Shown: positions 1 through 6,953 of the stretch, piece by piece
How positions within the stretch are numbered: the first letter of the stretch is position 1
How the letters are laid out: each line of letters opens with the position of its first letter
DNA from: RGIG3102 sp964525015
GTDB taxonomy: Bacteria; Bacillota; Clostridia; Oscillospirales; Ruminococcaceae
Assembly: GCA_964525015.1 (NCBI GenBank)
Contig: CAZGFY010000003.1
Coordinates: 1-64,000 of the forward strand
Direction: 5' to 3'
DNA length: 64,000 bases
Notes under the pieces: model-generated
Told to the model about the DNA's origin: nothing
Databases searched by the model: none
Seen by the model: only the letters and a program-made list of their open reading frames with translations
Position numbers and translations under genes: made by a program

Positions 1-39
1 TATCCAAGAAAAAACTCGGATATATCTTTAGATATATAT

Positions 40-115
40 TCCCCTATAGCTCAGTTGGTAGAGCACATGACTGTTAATCATGGGGTCGTTGGTTCAAGTC
101 CAACTGGGGGAGCCA
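40..115 (+). tRNA. tRNA-Asn (anticodon GTT)
   Basis: A full cloverleaf can be drawn. The acceptor stem TCCCCTA (40-46) pairs with TGGGGGA (105-111), followed by the discriminator G112 and an encoded CCA at 113-115. The anticodon stem CATGA/TCATG (66-70/78-82) encloses the loop CTGTTAA, giving anticodon GTT (73-75), which reads Asn codons. The T arm is at about 89-105. A terminator-like hairpin follows directly. Confidence 0.97.
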
Positions 116-161
116 AAGAAGTAAGGAAGTAATTAATTTTACTTCCTTGTTTTTATGTTAT
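116..161 (+). repeat. terminator-bearing direct repeat, copy 1
   Basis: These 46 bp immediately after the tRNA match 352-397 with one substitution (A to G in the second arm of the hairpin). Similarity continues more weakly for another dozen bases. The duplicated block includes the tRNA terminator. Confidence 0.9.
123..154 (+). terminator. terminator of the tRNA-Asn transcript
   Basis: The arms AAGGAAGT (123-130) and ACTTCCTT (141-148) form an 8-bp stem followed by a T-rich run. It lies just after the tRNA CCA end. A near-identical copy occurs at 352-397. Confidence 0.75.
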
Positions 162-177
162 CGAAAAGATTAATCCT

Positions 178-213
178 GCCCAGTTGGACTTTATCCAAAC
201 TGGGGGAGCCAAA
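178..213 (+). other. tRNA-Asn 3'-end fragment (integration scar or att remnant)
   Basis: Positions 198-213 repeat exactly the last 16 bases of the tRNA region (102-117: acceptor 3' arm, discriminator, CCA and two bases). The preceding bases form a T-arm-like hairpin (CAGTTGGA / TCCAAACTG). No 5' half of a tRNA is present, so this is not a functional gene. Duplicated tRNA 3' ends are typical footprints of tyrosine-recombinase integration, so this is probably an old attachment-site scar. Confidence 0.6.
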
Positions 214-215
214 AT

Positions 216-245
216 AAAGGAACACCAATAGGTGTTCTTTTTATT
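216..245 (+). terminator. Rho-independent terminator within the scar
   Basis: The stem AAAGGAACACC / GGTGTTCTTT has a four-base AATA loop and ends in a T-rich tract. No complete gene precedes it. It may be left over from a lost element. Confidence 0.6.
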
Positions 246-270
246 TTGGCTTTCTTAATTAGATTTAAAT

Positions 271-350
271 TAGAGTCCATGATTTCATGGGGGAGGTAAT
301 CGACCGCCGCCAGTGGCGGATTAAGGGAGAATGTCTTGCGAGCAAGACAT
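271..350. other. non-coding, unusually GC-rich structured stretch
   Basis: This segment is far richer in G and C than its surroundings. It contains a CCGCC/GGCGG hairpin near 304-320 and a 9-bp stem ATGTCTTGC/GCAAGACAT at 331-350. A 77-codon reading frame crosses it but has no supporting features. It lies between the tRNA fragment and the second terminator copy, so it may be residual foreign DNA. I do not recognise it. Confidence 0.4.
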
Positions 351-351
351 T

Positions 352-397
352 AAGAAGTAAGGAAGTAATTAATTTTGCTTCCTTGTTTTTATGTTAT
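352..397 (+). repeat. terminator-bearing direct repeat, copy 2
   Basis: 45 of 46 bases match 116-161, the block that follows tRNA-Asn. The single change weakens one pair of the hairpin. With the tRNA fragment at 178-213 it shows that the tRNA 3' flank has been duplicated. Confidence 0.9.
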
Positions 398-481
398 GCA
401 AAAATTAATTATTTATTATCTGGTTATAAATCTAGCGTTAAAGTAGTTGTGATTTTGAATGAAAAGATAAAATTAAACACA

Positions 482-510
482 TTGAAATTACTTATTAAAA
501 CTGTTATACT
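482..510 (+). promoter_or_regulatory. sigma-A-type promoter for the lipoprotein gene
   Basis: TTGAAA (482-487), a 17-bp spacer and TATACT (505-510) lie 68 bp upstream of the lipoprotein start. A second possible -10, TATAAT, is at 516-521. Confidence 0.6.
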
Positions 511-577
511 ATTGATATAATCAAAAATTTAATTAATTGAATATTTTGGCTAATATTAGAAGGAAAAAGGTGTAATT

Positions 578-1345
578 ATGAGAAAATTTAATAAGATTTT
601 TAAGCTGATGATAGCTTTAGCAGTTTGTGTTTCTTTAACTGCTTGCAGTGAAACGAATACGGATAAATCTGTGGATGAAGAAACAAATAGCACAGTTGAA
701 AGTGCACTTACTGAAAGTGCAGATGAAGTGAATTTAGATAGTGATGATAATGAAGAAACAAATAGCACTGCCGACAGTGCACTTACTGAAAATACAGCTG
801 AAATGAATTTAGAGAGTATTGCTTATGATTATTTTCAAGGAATGGTTTTCTTTTTACAGGAAGATTTTAATAGAGATAATGATGGCTTTTTTAGCAGTGA
901 AAAATTAAATTTTGTAAAGGCGACTTTAGAATTTTTATATAATAATGAAACTGGCAAAGAAATTAATGATGAAGAAGGCTATGTTTTAGTTGGAGACTAT
1001 ATAGCTGTTGCAAATAAATACTTTGATTTAGACACCACAAATCTTGAAACTATTTTTAGACAGGCAAATAACTATGTTGAGACTGAAGATAAAATCTCAA
1101 TGTCGGACGGGTTAGGGAGCATTGTATTAACTGAGCCAGTTAGCTTTACTTTTGAAGAAGGTATTTTAACTGTTGAATATAGATATGGCTATAAAGATTT
1201 TGAAATTAATGCATACAGCTTTGTTTTAAACACTCTTGTGATAGAGATAAATGATGATGGAAGTTATAAGTATATTTCAAATACAGTTGGCACACAGGAA
1301 TATTTTGCCGATGAAAATGGAAATGTGAGCGAAAAAACAGAATAA
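578..1345 (+). CDS. putative lipoprotein with a duplicated acidic linker
   Basis: A 255-residue exported protein of unknown function. A basic start and hydrophobic segment end in the lipobox LTAC (Cys23), so it should be lipidated and anchored on the outer face of the membrane. Residues 34-83 hold two tandem copies of a 25-residue Glu/Asn/Ser/Thr-rich unit, a flexible linker. The remaining ~170 residues look globular and match nothing I know. The ATG follows AGGAAAAAGG at good spacing, and a promoter is visible at 482-510. The next gene also encodes a surface protein, but with a 75-bp gap and its own ribosome site. Lipoprotein status is well supported; function is open. Confidence 0.85.
   Translation: MRKFNKIFKLMIALAVCVSLTACSETNTDKSVDEETNSTVESALTESADEVNLDSDDNEETNSTADSALTENTAEMNLESIAYDYFQGMVFFLQEDFNRDNDGFFSSEKLNFVKATLEFLYNNETGKEINDEEGYVLVGDYIAVANKYFDLDTTNLETIFRQANNYVETEDKISMSDGLGSIVLTEPVSFTFEEGILTVEYRYGYKDFEINAYSFVLNTLVIEINDDGSYKYISNTVGTQEYFADENGNVSEKTE
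677..826 (+). repeat. tandem 75-bp duplication inside the lipoprotein gene
   Basis: Two in-frame 75-bp units encode 25-residue acidic repeats starting EETNST and ending near NLDS/NLES. They differ at several codons, so the duplication is not brand new. Confidence 0.85.
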
Positions 1346-1420
1346 AATAATACTAGTAAAATTTTATAGCTACCTAATAACAAAAATACGCAAAGCCACA
1401 AGAAAGGAAATCTCTTTTTT

Positions 1421-2749
1421 ATGAGTAAAAAATTAAAAATAATATTAGTAAGCGCTCTACTTATAGTTTGTTTTACAGCTTGTGTTTTTATCTATCAAAT
1501 AAACAAACCACACCACTATACCCCAGTTACATCTGAAATAATTCTAAATAATGAAGAGAGTATAAAAATACCTTTTTTATTAAATGATGGAGAAAGCGAG
1601 ATTGAAATAAATCTTGGTAATAGCCTATCTTTTGTTTCTGATATTGAAAATAACACTGCAAATTTAGAAGAAACACAGCGTGTTTTTGGGTTTTATGAAT
1701 GTGAGATAAATCGAGTTTATGATGAATATATCCCAGTGATAAGCTACTCATCTTCAAATGAAAATATTGCAAAAGTTGATGAAAATGGAGTTGTTACAGC
1801 TACATCTAAAGGGAAGGCGATTATAACAGTTAAGGCTGATGAAATAAGCACCCAGATACCGATTACTATCAATAAGGTTGTGATGGTTGAAGAGCTTGAA
1901 CAGAATATCACTATGCTAACTGGGGAAACTAAAAATATTATCTCACTTGGCGAATACGAAGTTGCTTTTTCGGATTTTCATTCTTCTAATGTACATCTTG
2001 TAACGGTTAGTCAGCAAGGGGTGATTGAAGCGATATCAAAAGGAACAGCAGAAATTTTTACATACACCGACCAAGCGAAAACTCAAAAGATTTCAACTAA
2101 GGTTACAGTTAAACAGCCGGTTGAGTCGTTGACAGTGTATGATATGACAGTTAATCAAACTAGCCAGCAAAAGGTGAGAGTATCTTATCTGCCATTAACA
2201 GCAGACTATGGCACAAATCTTACATATAAAACTAGCGACCCTAGCATAGCAACGGTTAGTGGAAATGTTGTAACAGGGGTAAAAGAAGGAACGACGACGA
2301 TAACAGTTACATCTGGAAATGGAATAGTGGGACAAGCGAAAATAACTGTTACAAAACCACCAAGGGCGAATGTGTCGGTTGTTGATGTGTCAAAGGCTGA
2401 ATTTGATGCATATACTGGTGAGAAATATTCGGATAATTCACCATATGCAACACATATTAAAATAAGCTTTGACCAGCCTGTAATAGGATTTAGAATAAAT
2501 TATATAACTGATAATAATAACAGCTTATTGACTGGCGGTGCAACTAGTAACACTTTAACGACTGGCTCTGCGATATATAACAATGCAAATCTTCCTGCGA
2601 ATACGCCGATTTACTTTGAAATTATGGTAAATGAAAGCGATATATTTAAAACTAGAGGTTTTTCATACACAAACCTTGATGGAAGTACATTTTACTACGC
2701 GCTATATGAAAGTGGGGCAGATGGTAGTATATTATTTAGAGCGTATTAG
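1421..2749 (+). CDS. Big_2-type Ig-like domain surface protein
   Basis: 442 residues. The N-terminus is a short basic stretch plus a hydrophobic segment (about residues 5-27), either a signal anchor or an imperfect lipobox (FTAC, Cys21). Two clear bacterial Ig-like (Big_2/BID_2) modules follow. The first is near residues 90-150 with SSSNENIAKVDENGVVT and KGKAIITV. The last is near 240-315 with SDPSIATV, VVTGVKEGTTTITV. A degenerate copy lies between them. The C-terminal ~120 residues do not look Ig-like and I cannot assign them. Such proteins usually display modules on the cell surface for adhesion or wall association. The ribosome site AAGAAAGGAAA precedes the ATG. No sortase motif is visible. 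Confidence 0.85.
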   Translation: MSKKLKIILVSALLIVCFTACVFIYQINKPHHYTPVTSEIILNNEESIKIPFLLNDGESEIEINLGNSLSFVSDIENNTANLEETQRVFGFYECEINRVYDEYIPVISYSSSNENIAKVDENGVVTATSKGKAIITVKADEISTQIPITINKVVMVEELEQNITMLTGETKNIISLGEYEVAFSDFHSSNVHLVTVSQQGVIEAISKGTAEIFTYTDQAKTQKISTKVTVKQPVESLTVYDMTVNQTSQQKVRVSYLPLTADYGTNLTYKTSDPSIATVSGNVVTGVKEGTTTITVTSGNGIVGQAKITVTKPPRANVSVVDVSKAEFDAYTGEKYSDNSPYATHIKISFDQPVIGFRINYITDNNNSLLTGGATSNTLTTGSAIYNNANLPANTPIYFEIMVNESDIFKTRGFSYTNLDGSTFYYALYESGADGSILFRAY

Positions 2750-2762
2750 GATATAAATAATT

Positions 2763-2806
2763 AAAACGATAGTAGCAAATTTAGCTATTATCGTTTTATT
2801 GTTTTT
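2763..2806 (+). terminator. Rho-independent terminator
   Basis: The 14-bp arms AAAACGATAGTAGC / GCTATTATCGTTTT (one wobble) are followed by a T-rich tail. It ends the Ig-like surface protein transcript. Confidence 0.85.
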
Positions 2807-2836
2807 AAATTATTTATATAATAAGCATATTGCGAT

Positions 2837-2915
2837 GTTTTCCTTGCGTGGATAGTGGATTGCACGCAGTTTGATAAATCAAACACTTGAAAGCTACAAT
2901 AATGAAAATTATTAA
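2837..2915 (+). repeat. dispersed hairpin-chain repeat, copy A
   Basis: Closely related to 53134-53207 (+) and 19833-19909 (-). It has the conserved core TTTTCCTTGCGTG, a TGCGTG...GCACGCA hairpin, then a GTTTGAT-AA-ATCAAAC hairpin, then CTACAATAATG. In the second hairpin the stem differs from the other copies by compensatory changes (AT/AT here, GC/GC there). The upstream AT-palindrome found in copies B and C is not clearly present. Confidence 0.8.
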
Positions 2916-2930
2916 CATCTTATCTATTGA

Positions 2931-2975
2931 TTATTAATTAGTAGAGTGCTAGAATAAAGATGTACTAATTAATAA
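2931..2975. repeat. inverted repeat upstream of the DUF1700 gene
   Basis: Perfect 13-bp arms TTATTAATTAGTA (2931-2943) and TACTAATTAATAA (2963-2975) are separated by 19 bases. There is no T-run. It could be an operator, for instance for the PadR regulator encoded downstream, which would fit autoregulation. That is inference. Confidence 0.45.
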
Positions 2976-3045
2976 TTAGTAGTTGATTATCGATAATAGA
3001 TGCTTAAATTACACCACTAATAAAATGAAAGGTAAGGGAAATATG

Positions 3046-3939
3046 ATGAGTAAGGCTAGAGAAAAATTTTTAAGAGAGCTTAAAAATAAGCTTTTTATGC
3101 AGATGTCAAAAAAAGAGATAAGTAAGATTTTAGACGAATATAATGAATATTTTGATAAAAGCGAAAATGAAGAAGAGGCAATAAAAGAGCTTGGAGATAT
3201 ATCGCTTATAGCAGAAGAGATTATTCATCCAAATCCGTTTATAGCAAATAAAAAATTAAAAGTTAGATTAGTTTTATCAATTTTTATTATAATTGGATTG
3301 TTTTTTTATCTTAGTGTTTGGTTTTCTATGCCGATGAGCGAAAGTTTTGTTGTTACATTATGGCTAACTTTTACTTTGGCAACTGTTTTTATTGGGAAAG
3401 ATGAAATATTTGAAATAAAGATAAATAGTAAACATCAAAAAAATATGTGTGTGTTTTTGAGTATATTTTTAGGATTGTTTATAGCTGTTTCGCTGGGTAT
3501 AGTTTTTTATTCTTCCAATGTTTTTCTTAATGAAGTTTTAACTGGCAGTAGAGATTTAACATCTTGGTCTTATAATCAAACAGCTATTTTTACTGATATA
3601 GGAAATTTAAGGAGTATTATATCCGATACACAAGCCTTGCTTTTTATATTGATAGGCGCTTTTAGTGTTCTTATATTAAAAATAGGTAAAAATGCAGTAA
3701 TACTAGGATTTTTTAATATTCTATACCTTTATTCACTATCTCTAATTAGCGAATTTATATATTCAGTAGACTTAAATCCTAGCCAAAACCCTGAAATTAT
3801 TAATCAGCAATTAAATTATATTGGCTATGCTTTTATGCAATCATTTATTTTAAATATAATATGCTTTAGCGTGATTACAATAGTTTTATTTATGATAATA
3901 AAGAAATATAGGAGTGAAAAGTATGCTTATACAGCTTAA
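3046..3939 (+). CDS. DUF1700/HAAS-domain membrane protein
   Basis: 297 residues from the chosen ATG, which is preceded by AAGGTAAGGG. An in-frame ATG three bases upstream is possible, and a longer frame lacks a ribosome site. The N-terminal ~60 residues form the helical HAAS/DUF1700 domain (KFLRELKNKL, SKKEISKILDEYNEYF, EEEAIKELGD). About six hydrophobic segments follow. In Firmicutes DUF1700 proteins are encoded with PadR regulators, and the next gene here is a PadR protein overlapping by 17 bp, so they are translationally coupled. Function is unknown; envelope-stress sensing is often supposed. Here the membrane protein precedes the regulator, the reverse of the order I usually know. Confidence 0.85.
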   Translation: MSKAREKFLRELKNKLFMQMSKKEISKILDEYNEYFDKSENEEEAIKELGDISLIAEEIIHPNPFIANKKLKVRLVLSIFIIIGLFFYLSVWFSMPMSESFVVTLWLTFTLATVFIGKDEIFEIKINSKHQKNMCVFLSIFLGLFIAVSLGIVFYSSNVFLNEVLTGSRDLTSWSYNQTAIFTDIGNLRSIISDTQALLFILIGAFSVLILKIGKNAVILGFFNILYLYSLSLISEFIYSVDLNPSQNPEIINQQLNYIGYAFMQSFILNIICFSVITIVLFMIIKKYRSEKYAYTA

Positions 3940-4231
3940 AAAAGGGGTTTTGGAGTTTTGTATACTTTCGATTATTTCAAAAGAAGAACTGTATGGATAT
4001 GAAATAGCAAAAAAGGTTTTGATAGTATTTCAAGACACAAGCGAACAAGCTGTTTACACTATATTGCGAAGGCTTTTAAAGGAAGGGTACACAAGCTGTT
4101 ATGGAAAAGAAAAAACATTTGGCCCACCAAGAAAATATTATAAGCTAACCCAAAAAGGCGAAAATTATTATAATCAATGCGAAAAAGATTGGGATTATAT
4201 TATAAACTGTGTTGACTTATTAAAAAAATAG
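3923..4231 (+). CDS. PadR family transcriptional regulator
   Basis: 102 residues, the size of a minimal PadR protein. The N-terminal winged helix-turn-helix is clear: LKKGVLEFCILSII, ELYGYEIAKKV, YTILRRLLKEGYTS, PPRKYYKLTQKGENYY. The ATG at 3923 has AGGAG at 3910-3914 with proper spacing; a GTG nine bases earlier overlaps that ribosome site and is unlikely. PadR proteins are dimeric repressors that usually control their own operon. The inverted repeat at 2931-2975 upstream of the pair is a possible operator. The gene overlaps the end of the DUF1700 gene. Confidence 0.93.
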   Translation: MLIQLKKGVLEFCILSIISKEELYGYEIAKKVLIVFQDTSEQAVYTILRRLLKEGYTSCYGKEKTFGPPRKYYKLTQKGENYYNQCEKDWDYIINCVDLLKK

Positions 4232-4268
4232 ATTTAAGTTCGAAGCCAAAACCAAGCCTTACCATAAA

Positions 4269-4297
4269 TTGACAAAAAGAAACCTTTATGATAATAT
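4269..4297 (+). promoter_or_regulatory. strong sigma-A promoter for mscS
   Basis: Consensus TTGACA (4269-4274), a 17-bp spacer and TAATAT (4292-4297), the -10 preceded by TG as an extended element. It lies between the PadR gene and the channel gene. Confidence 0.8.
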
Positions 4298-4372
4298 GAA
4301 ATTAAGTTAATTTATAAATTTAAGAGAGTGAGTTTATCAAACGATAGGCTTAATGAAAGGGTGGCTAGGTGT

Positions 4373-5368
4373 ATGAGCGAAGTTAATATTAAAACAAATC
4401 AGGAAACAAATAGTAAAAAAGCAGATAATAAAAAGAAAAAATTTAATAAATTAATAGTTTATATTGCGATTATTTTATTAATTTTAGTTATCACAAATCC
4501 AGATGTCATCCCATTTATGCCAGTGTTTATATCTGAATTTTTATATAATACTTTCGGCTCAATGTTTGGGGACACTAGTGGGATTAGCGAAATGCTAAGC
4601 TTTGATTTTGCAGGGGTAATCCAAGTATTTGTGATGATTTTGGTGCTTTTAGTTTTTAAAGAAGTGCTTATAGTGGTATTTAATCTTATTAAGCCAAGTA
4701 CTCCAAGGGGGCAAACTCTTCATCAATTAGCAAAAAGTAGTGTTCAATACATAACTGTTCTATTCGGAATTTTCTGGGGGCTTAGCCTACTTGGGGTAAA
4801 CACCACAACATTGTTTGCGAGTGCTGGGATATTTGCTTTAATAATTGGTTTTGGTGCTGAGAGTCTTATTGCCGATGTTATCACTGGGGCATTTATGATA
4901 ATTGAAAATCAATTTAATATCGATGATATTATTGAAATAGACGGCTACCGTGGAACAGTTACTCATATGGGACTTCGCACTACAAATGTTAGGGATTTGA
5001 GCGGGAATGAAAAGATATTTAATAATAGTGATATTAGAAATATTATAAATCTTTCAATTGATGATAGCTTTGCAGTTTGCGATATAACGGTTTCTTATTC
5101 TGCTGATTTAAATACAGCAAAAGAAGTTATCACTGTTTTAATGCAAAACTTAGCCGAAGAAAACTATGATTTATTTAAAAAAATACCAGAATTTCAAGGG
5201 GTACAAGAATTAACAAATGAAGGCGTTGTGCTAAGAGTTCGTGCAAATGTGAGCGAAAAAGATAGATTTGATGCAGCGAGAAAGATTAACTGGGCATTAA
5301 AAGAAGGGCTACAAAAAGCAGGAATGGGAGTTCCACATTCAAGTGAATTAGTTGTAGTTAATGGGTAG
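4373..5368 (+). CDS. MscS-family small-conductance mechanosensitive channel
   Basis: 331 residues from the chosen ATG, which follows AAAGGGTGGCTAGG. A GTG at 4328 in frame adds 15 residues and has only a weak ribosome site. After a Lys/Asn-rich cytoplasmic start come hydrophobic segments near 30-50, 80-105 and 130-150. The pore-lining third segment of the family is next (ASAGIFALIIGFGAESLIAD), then the beta domain (FNIDDIIEIDGYRGTVTHMG, RTTNVRDLSGNEKIFNNSDI) and the C-terminal alpha/beta vestibule. Such channels open on hypo-osmotic shock to release solutes. The downstream gene starts 5 bp after the stop, so the two form an operon. Confidence 0.93.
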   Translation: MSEVNIKTNQETNSKKADNKKKKFNKLIVYIAIILLILVITNPDVIPFMPVFISEFLYNTFGSMFGDTSGISEMLSFDFAGVIQVFVMILVLLVFKEVLIVVFNLIKPSTPRGQTLHQLAKSSVQYITVLFGIFWGLSLLGVNTTTLFASAGIFALIIGFGAESLIADVITGAFMIIENQFNIDDIIEIDGYRGTVTHMGLRTTNVRDLSGNEKIFNNSDIRNIINLSIDDSFAVCDITVSYSADLNTAKEVITVLMQNLAEENYDLFKKIPEFQGVQELTNEGVVLRVRANVSEKDRFDAARKINWALKEGLQKAGMGVPHSSELVVVNG

Positions 5369-5373
5369 ATAAT

Positions 5374-6822
5374 ATGAAAGATAACGAATATTATTACCCG
5401 AGTGATACTAAAAAATCAGTTAGTGATGAAAAGAAAACTTTAGTAAATCAAGAAACAACGATAGTTAAAAAAAGATTAATTCCAAAACTTAATAAAAAGA
5501 AAAAGGCAAAGCAAGGCGCTTTAAATCAAAGCGCTGCACTTGTTATGAGTTCAGTTGCTGTTTTAATGGTTAGCTTAGATGCGTTTCCAGCGAATACTGC
5601 TCCTGATGGATTTTTTATTGGGGAGTGGGAGAGTGTGAATTCATCAGGGCTTTATATGGAAATCGATACGGCTTACGATATAATCTTTTCATCAAATCTT
5701 GTGTATAATGAGTTGGTATTAACACCAGACGAAGTAACTAATAATGAAATTAATATGGTTATTGATATAAATGAAGAATATGGAGAAGTTTTAGCAAATT
5801 TTGCAATTGAATATGAAGGGCAGTATGAAGGTGTAGGAGTGTTGAATCTTCAAAGAGAAGATGATAGCGTAATATTAACATCAACTGCTTTTGGTGAAAT
5901 AATTTTATTTGAAAAAGTAAATGATGTAAATAGTACAGCTGAGAAATTAAGCCTATGGCAGAGTGATAGTGGAAAAGAAATGCTTGTAAATCAAGAGCCT
6001 CATTATGAGAATACTTATGAGTATGAAATAATAATTTTTGAAGGGGAAGAAGATGCAACAAAATACTCTTTATATCCTGATGAAAATAATGCCAGCATAT
6101 GTGTAGACTATACAGAGTATAGAGAAATTATAGGGTTTGATAGGGTTTCTAGTCAGCCCGTTTTTGCAGGAAATGCTGGATATAGAAGGGTTGAACTTTC
6201 TTTTATAAATGAAACAGAAATTAATATGATAATTGATAATTCTGGAAAAATAGCACTGAATGAAAAATTTTATTTAAAAGAAGAAGATGTTGCAAAAAGC
6301 TTATGGGAAGAAAAAATTGAGCTTATTGAAGTGATTGTTAATACGCCATATGTGTATGAAGAAAATTTACAACCAATAACCCTAGAAAATCTAGAGTGGG
6401 GATTTGATACTCCATATGCTGGAATATGGGAAGGCGAGAGTGAAGATGGCAAAGAGATAAAATTAGTTATAACTGAAGAGCTAAGCGATTCACAAAGAAC
6501 TGTTCTCATTGCTGAAATTGATTATTTTAATAACACATATTCTGCTTTTGCCCTAAAAGAATCAGGATATGATACAGTTAGTGATGATTTTATTAGCTCG
6601 AATGGTCAGATGTATCGAATTTTACATAAAGGAAATATGGCAAGAAATGTAGAGACGTTATACTGGGATATATATATTGAAGGGGATACTCTAATTTATA
6701 ACACAGGTGTGTCGGGCGATAGTGAAAAATTTGTTGCATACACTCTAACAAAAACTAGCAGTGATATAAATCAAATACAAAACGAATGGCAAGATATCTA
6801 TACTCAAAGCGAAGAAGAGTAA
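5374..6822 (+). CDS. membrane-anchored extracytoplasmic protein of unknown function
   Basis: 482 residues. The first ~45 residues are very basic and presumably cytoplasmic. One hydrophobic segment (about 50-68, AALVMSSVAVLMVSLDAF) follows, then a large acidic extracellular part. Two stretches resemble each other, GFFIGEWESVNSSGLYMEI (residues 75-94) and YAGIWEGESEDGKEIKLVI (about 349-367). That suggests two related beta-rich modules of the 'weight/cost of substituent' lipocalin-like kind. The start is 5 bp after mscS with only a weak ribosome site (GGGTAG), so translation probably depends on coupling. Co-transcription suggests an envelope or osmotic role; this is inference. Confidence 0.7.
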   Translation: MKDNEYYYPSDTKKSVSDEKKTLVNQETTIVKKRLIPKLNKKKKAKQGALNQSAALVMSSVAVLMVSLDAFPANTAPDGFFIGEWESVNSSGLYMEIDTAYDIIFSSNLVYNELVLTPDEVTNNEINMVIDINEEYGEVLANFAIEYEGQYEGVGVLNLQREDDSVILTSTAFGEIILFEKVNDVNSTAEKLSLWQSDSGKEMLVNQEPHYENTYEYEIIIFEGEEDATKYSLYPDENNASICVDYTEYREIIGFDRVSSQPVFAGNAGYRRVELSFINETEINMIIDNSGKIALNEKFYLKEEDVAKSLWEEKIELIEVIVNTPYVYEENLQPITLENLEWGFDTPYAGIWEGESEDGKEIKLVITEELSDSQRTVLIAEIDYFNNTYSAFALKESGYDTVSDDFISSNGQMYRILHKGNMARNVETLYWDIYIEGDTLIYNTGVSGDSEKFVAYTLTKTSSDINQIQNEWQDIYTQSEEE

Positions 6823-6830
6823 ATTAATTA

Positions 6831-6871
6831 AAACACAAGAATTTTTAAAAATAAAAGTTCTTGTGTTTTTT
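6831..6871 (+). terminator. Rho-independent terminator
   Basis: Arms AAACACAAGAA (6831-6841) and TTCTTGTGTTT (6858-6868), then T residues. It ends the mscS operon. Confidence 0.85.
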
Positions 6872-6953
6872 GCCTTTTTGATAATATAAACTCCTTTTAA
6901 AATCCACATTTTTATGATAAAATAAGATTATCTTTTTAAAAAGGAATAGGTTG

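Noticed and set aside
287..520. 77-codon frame downstream of tRNA-Asn
   Set aside because: Crosses hairpins and the duplicated terminator, no ribosome site, no protein-like character.
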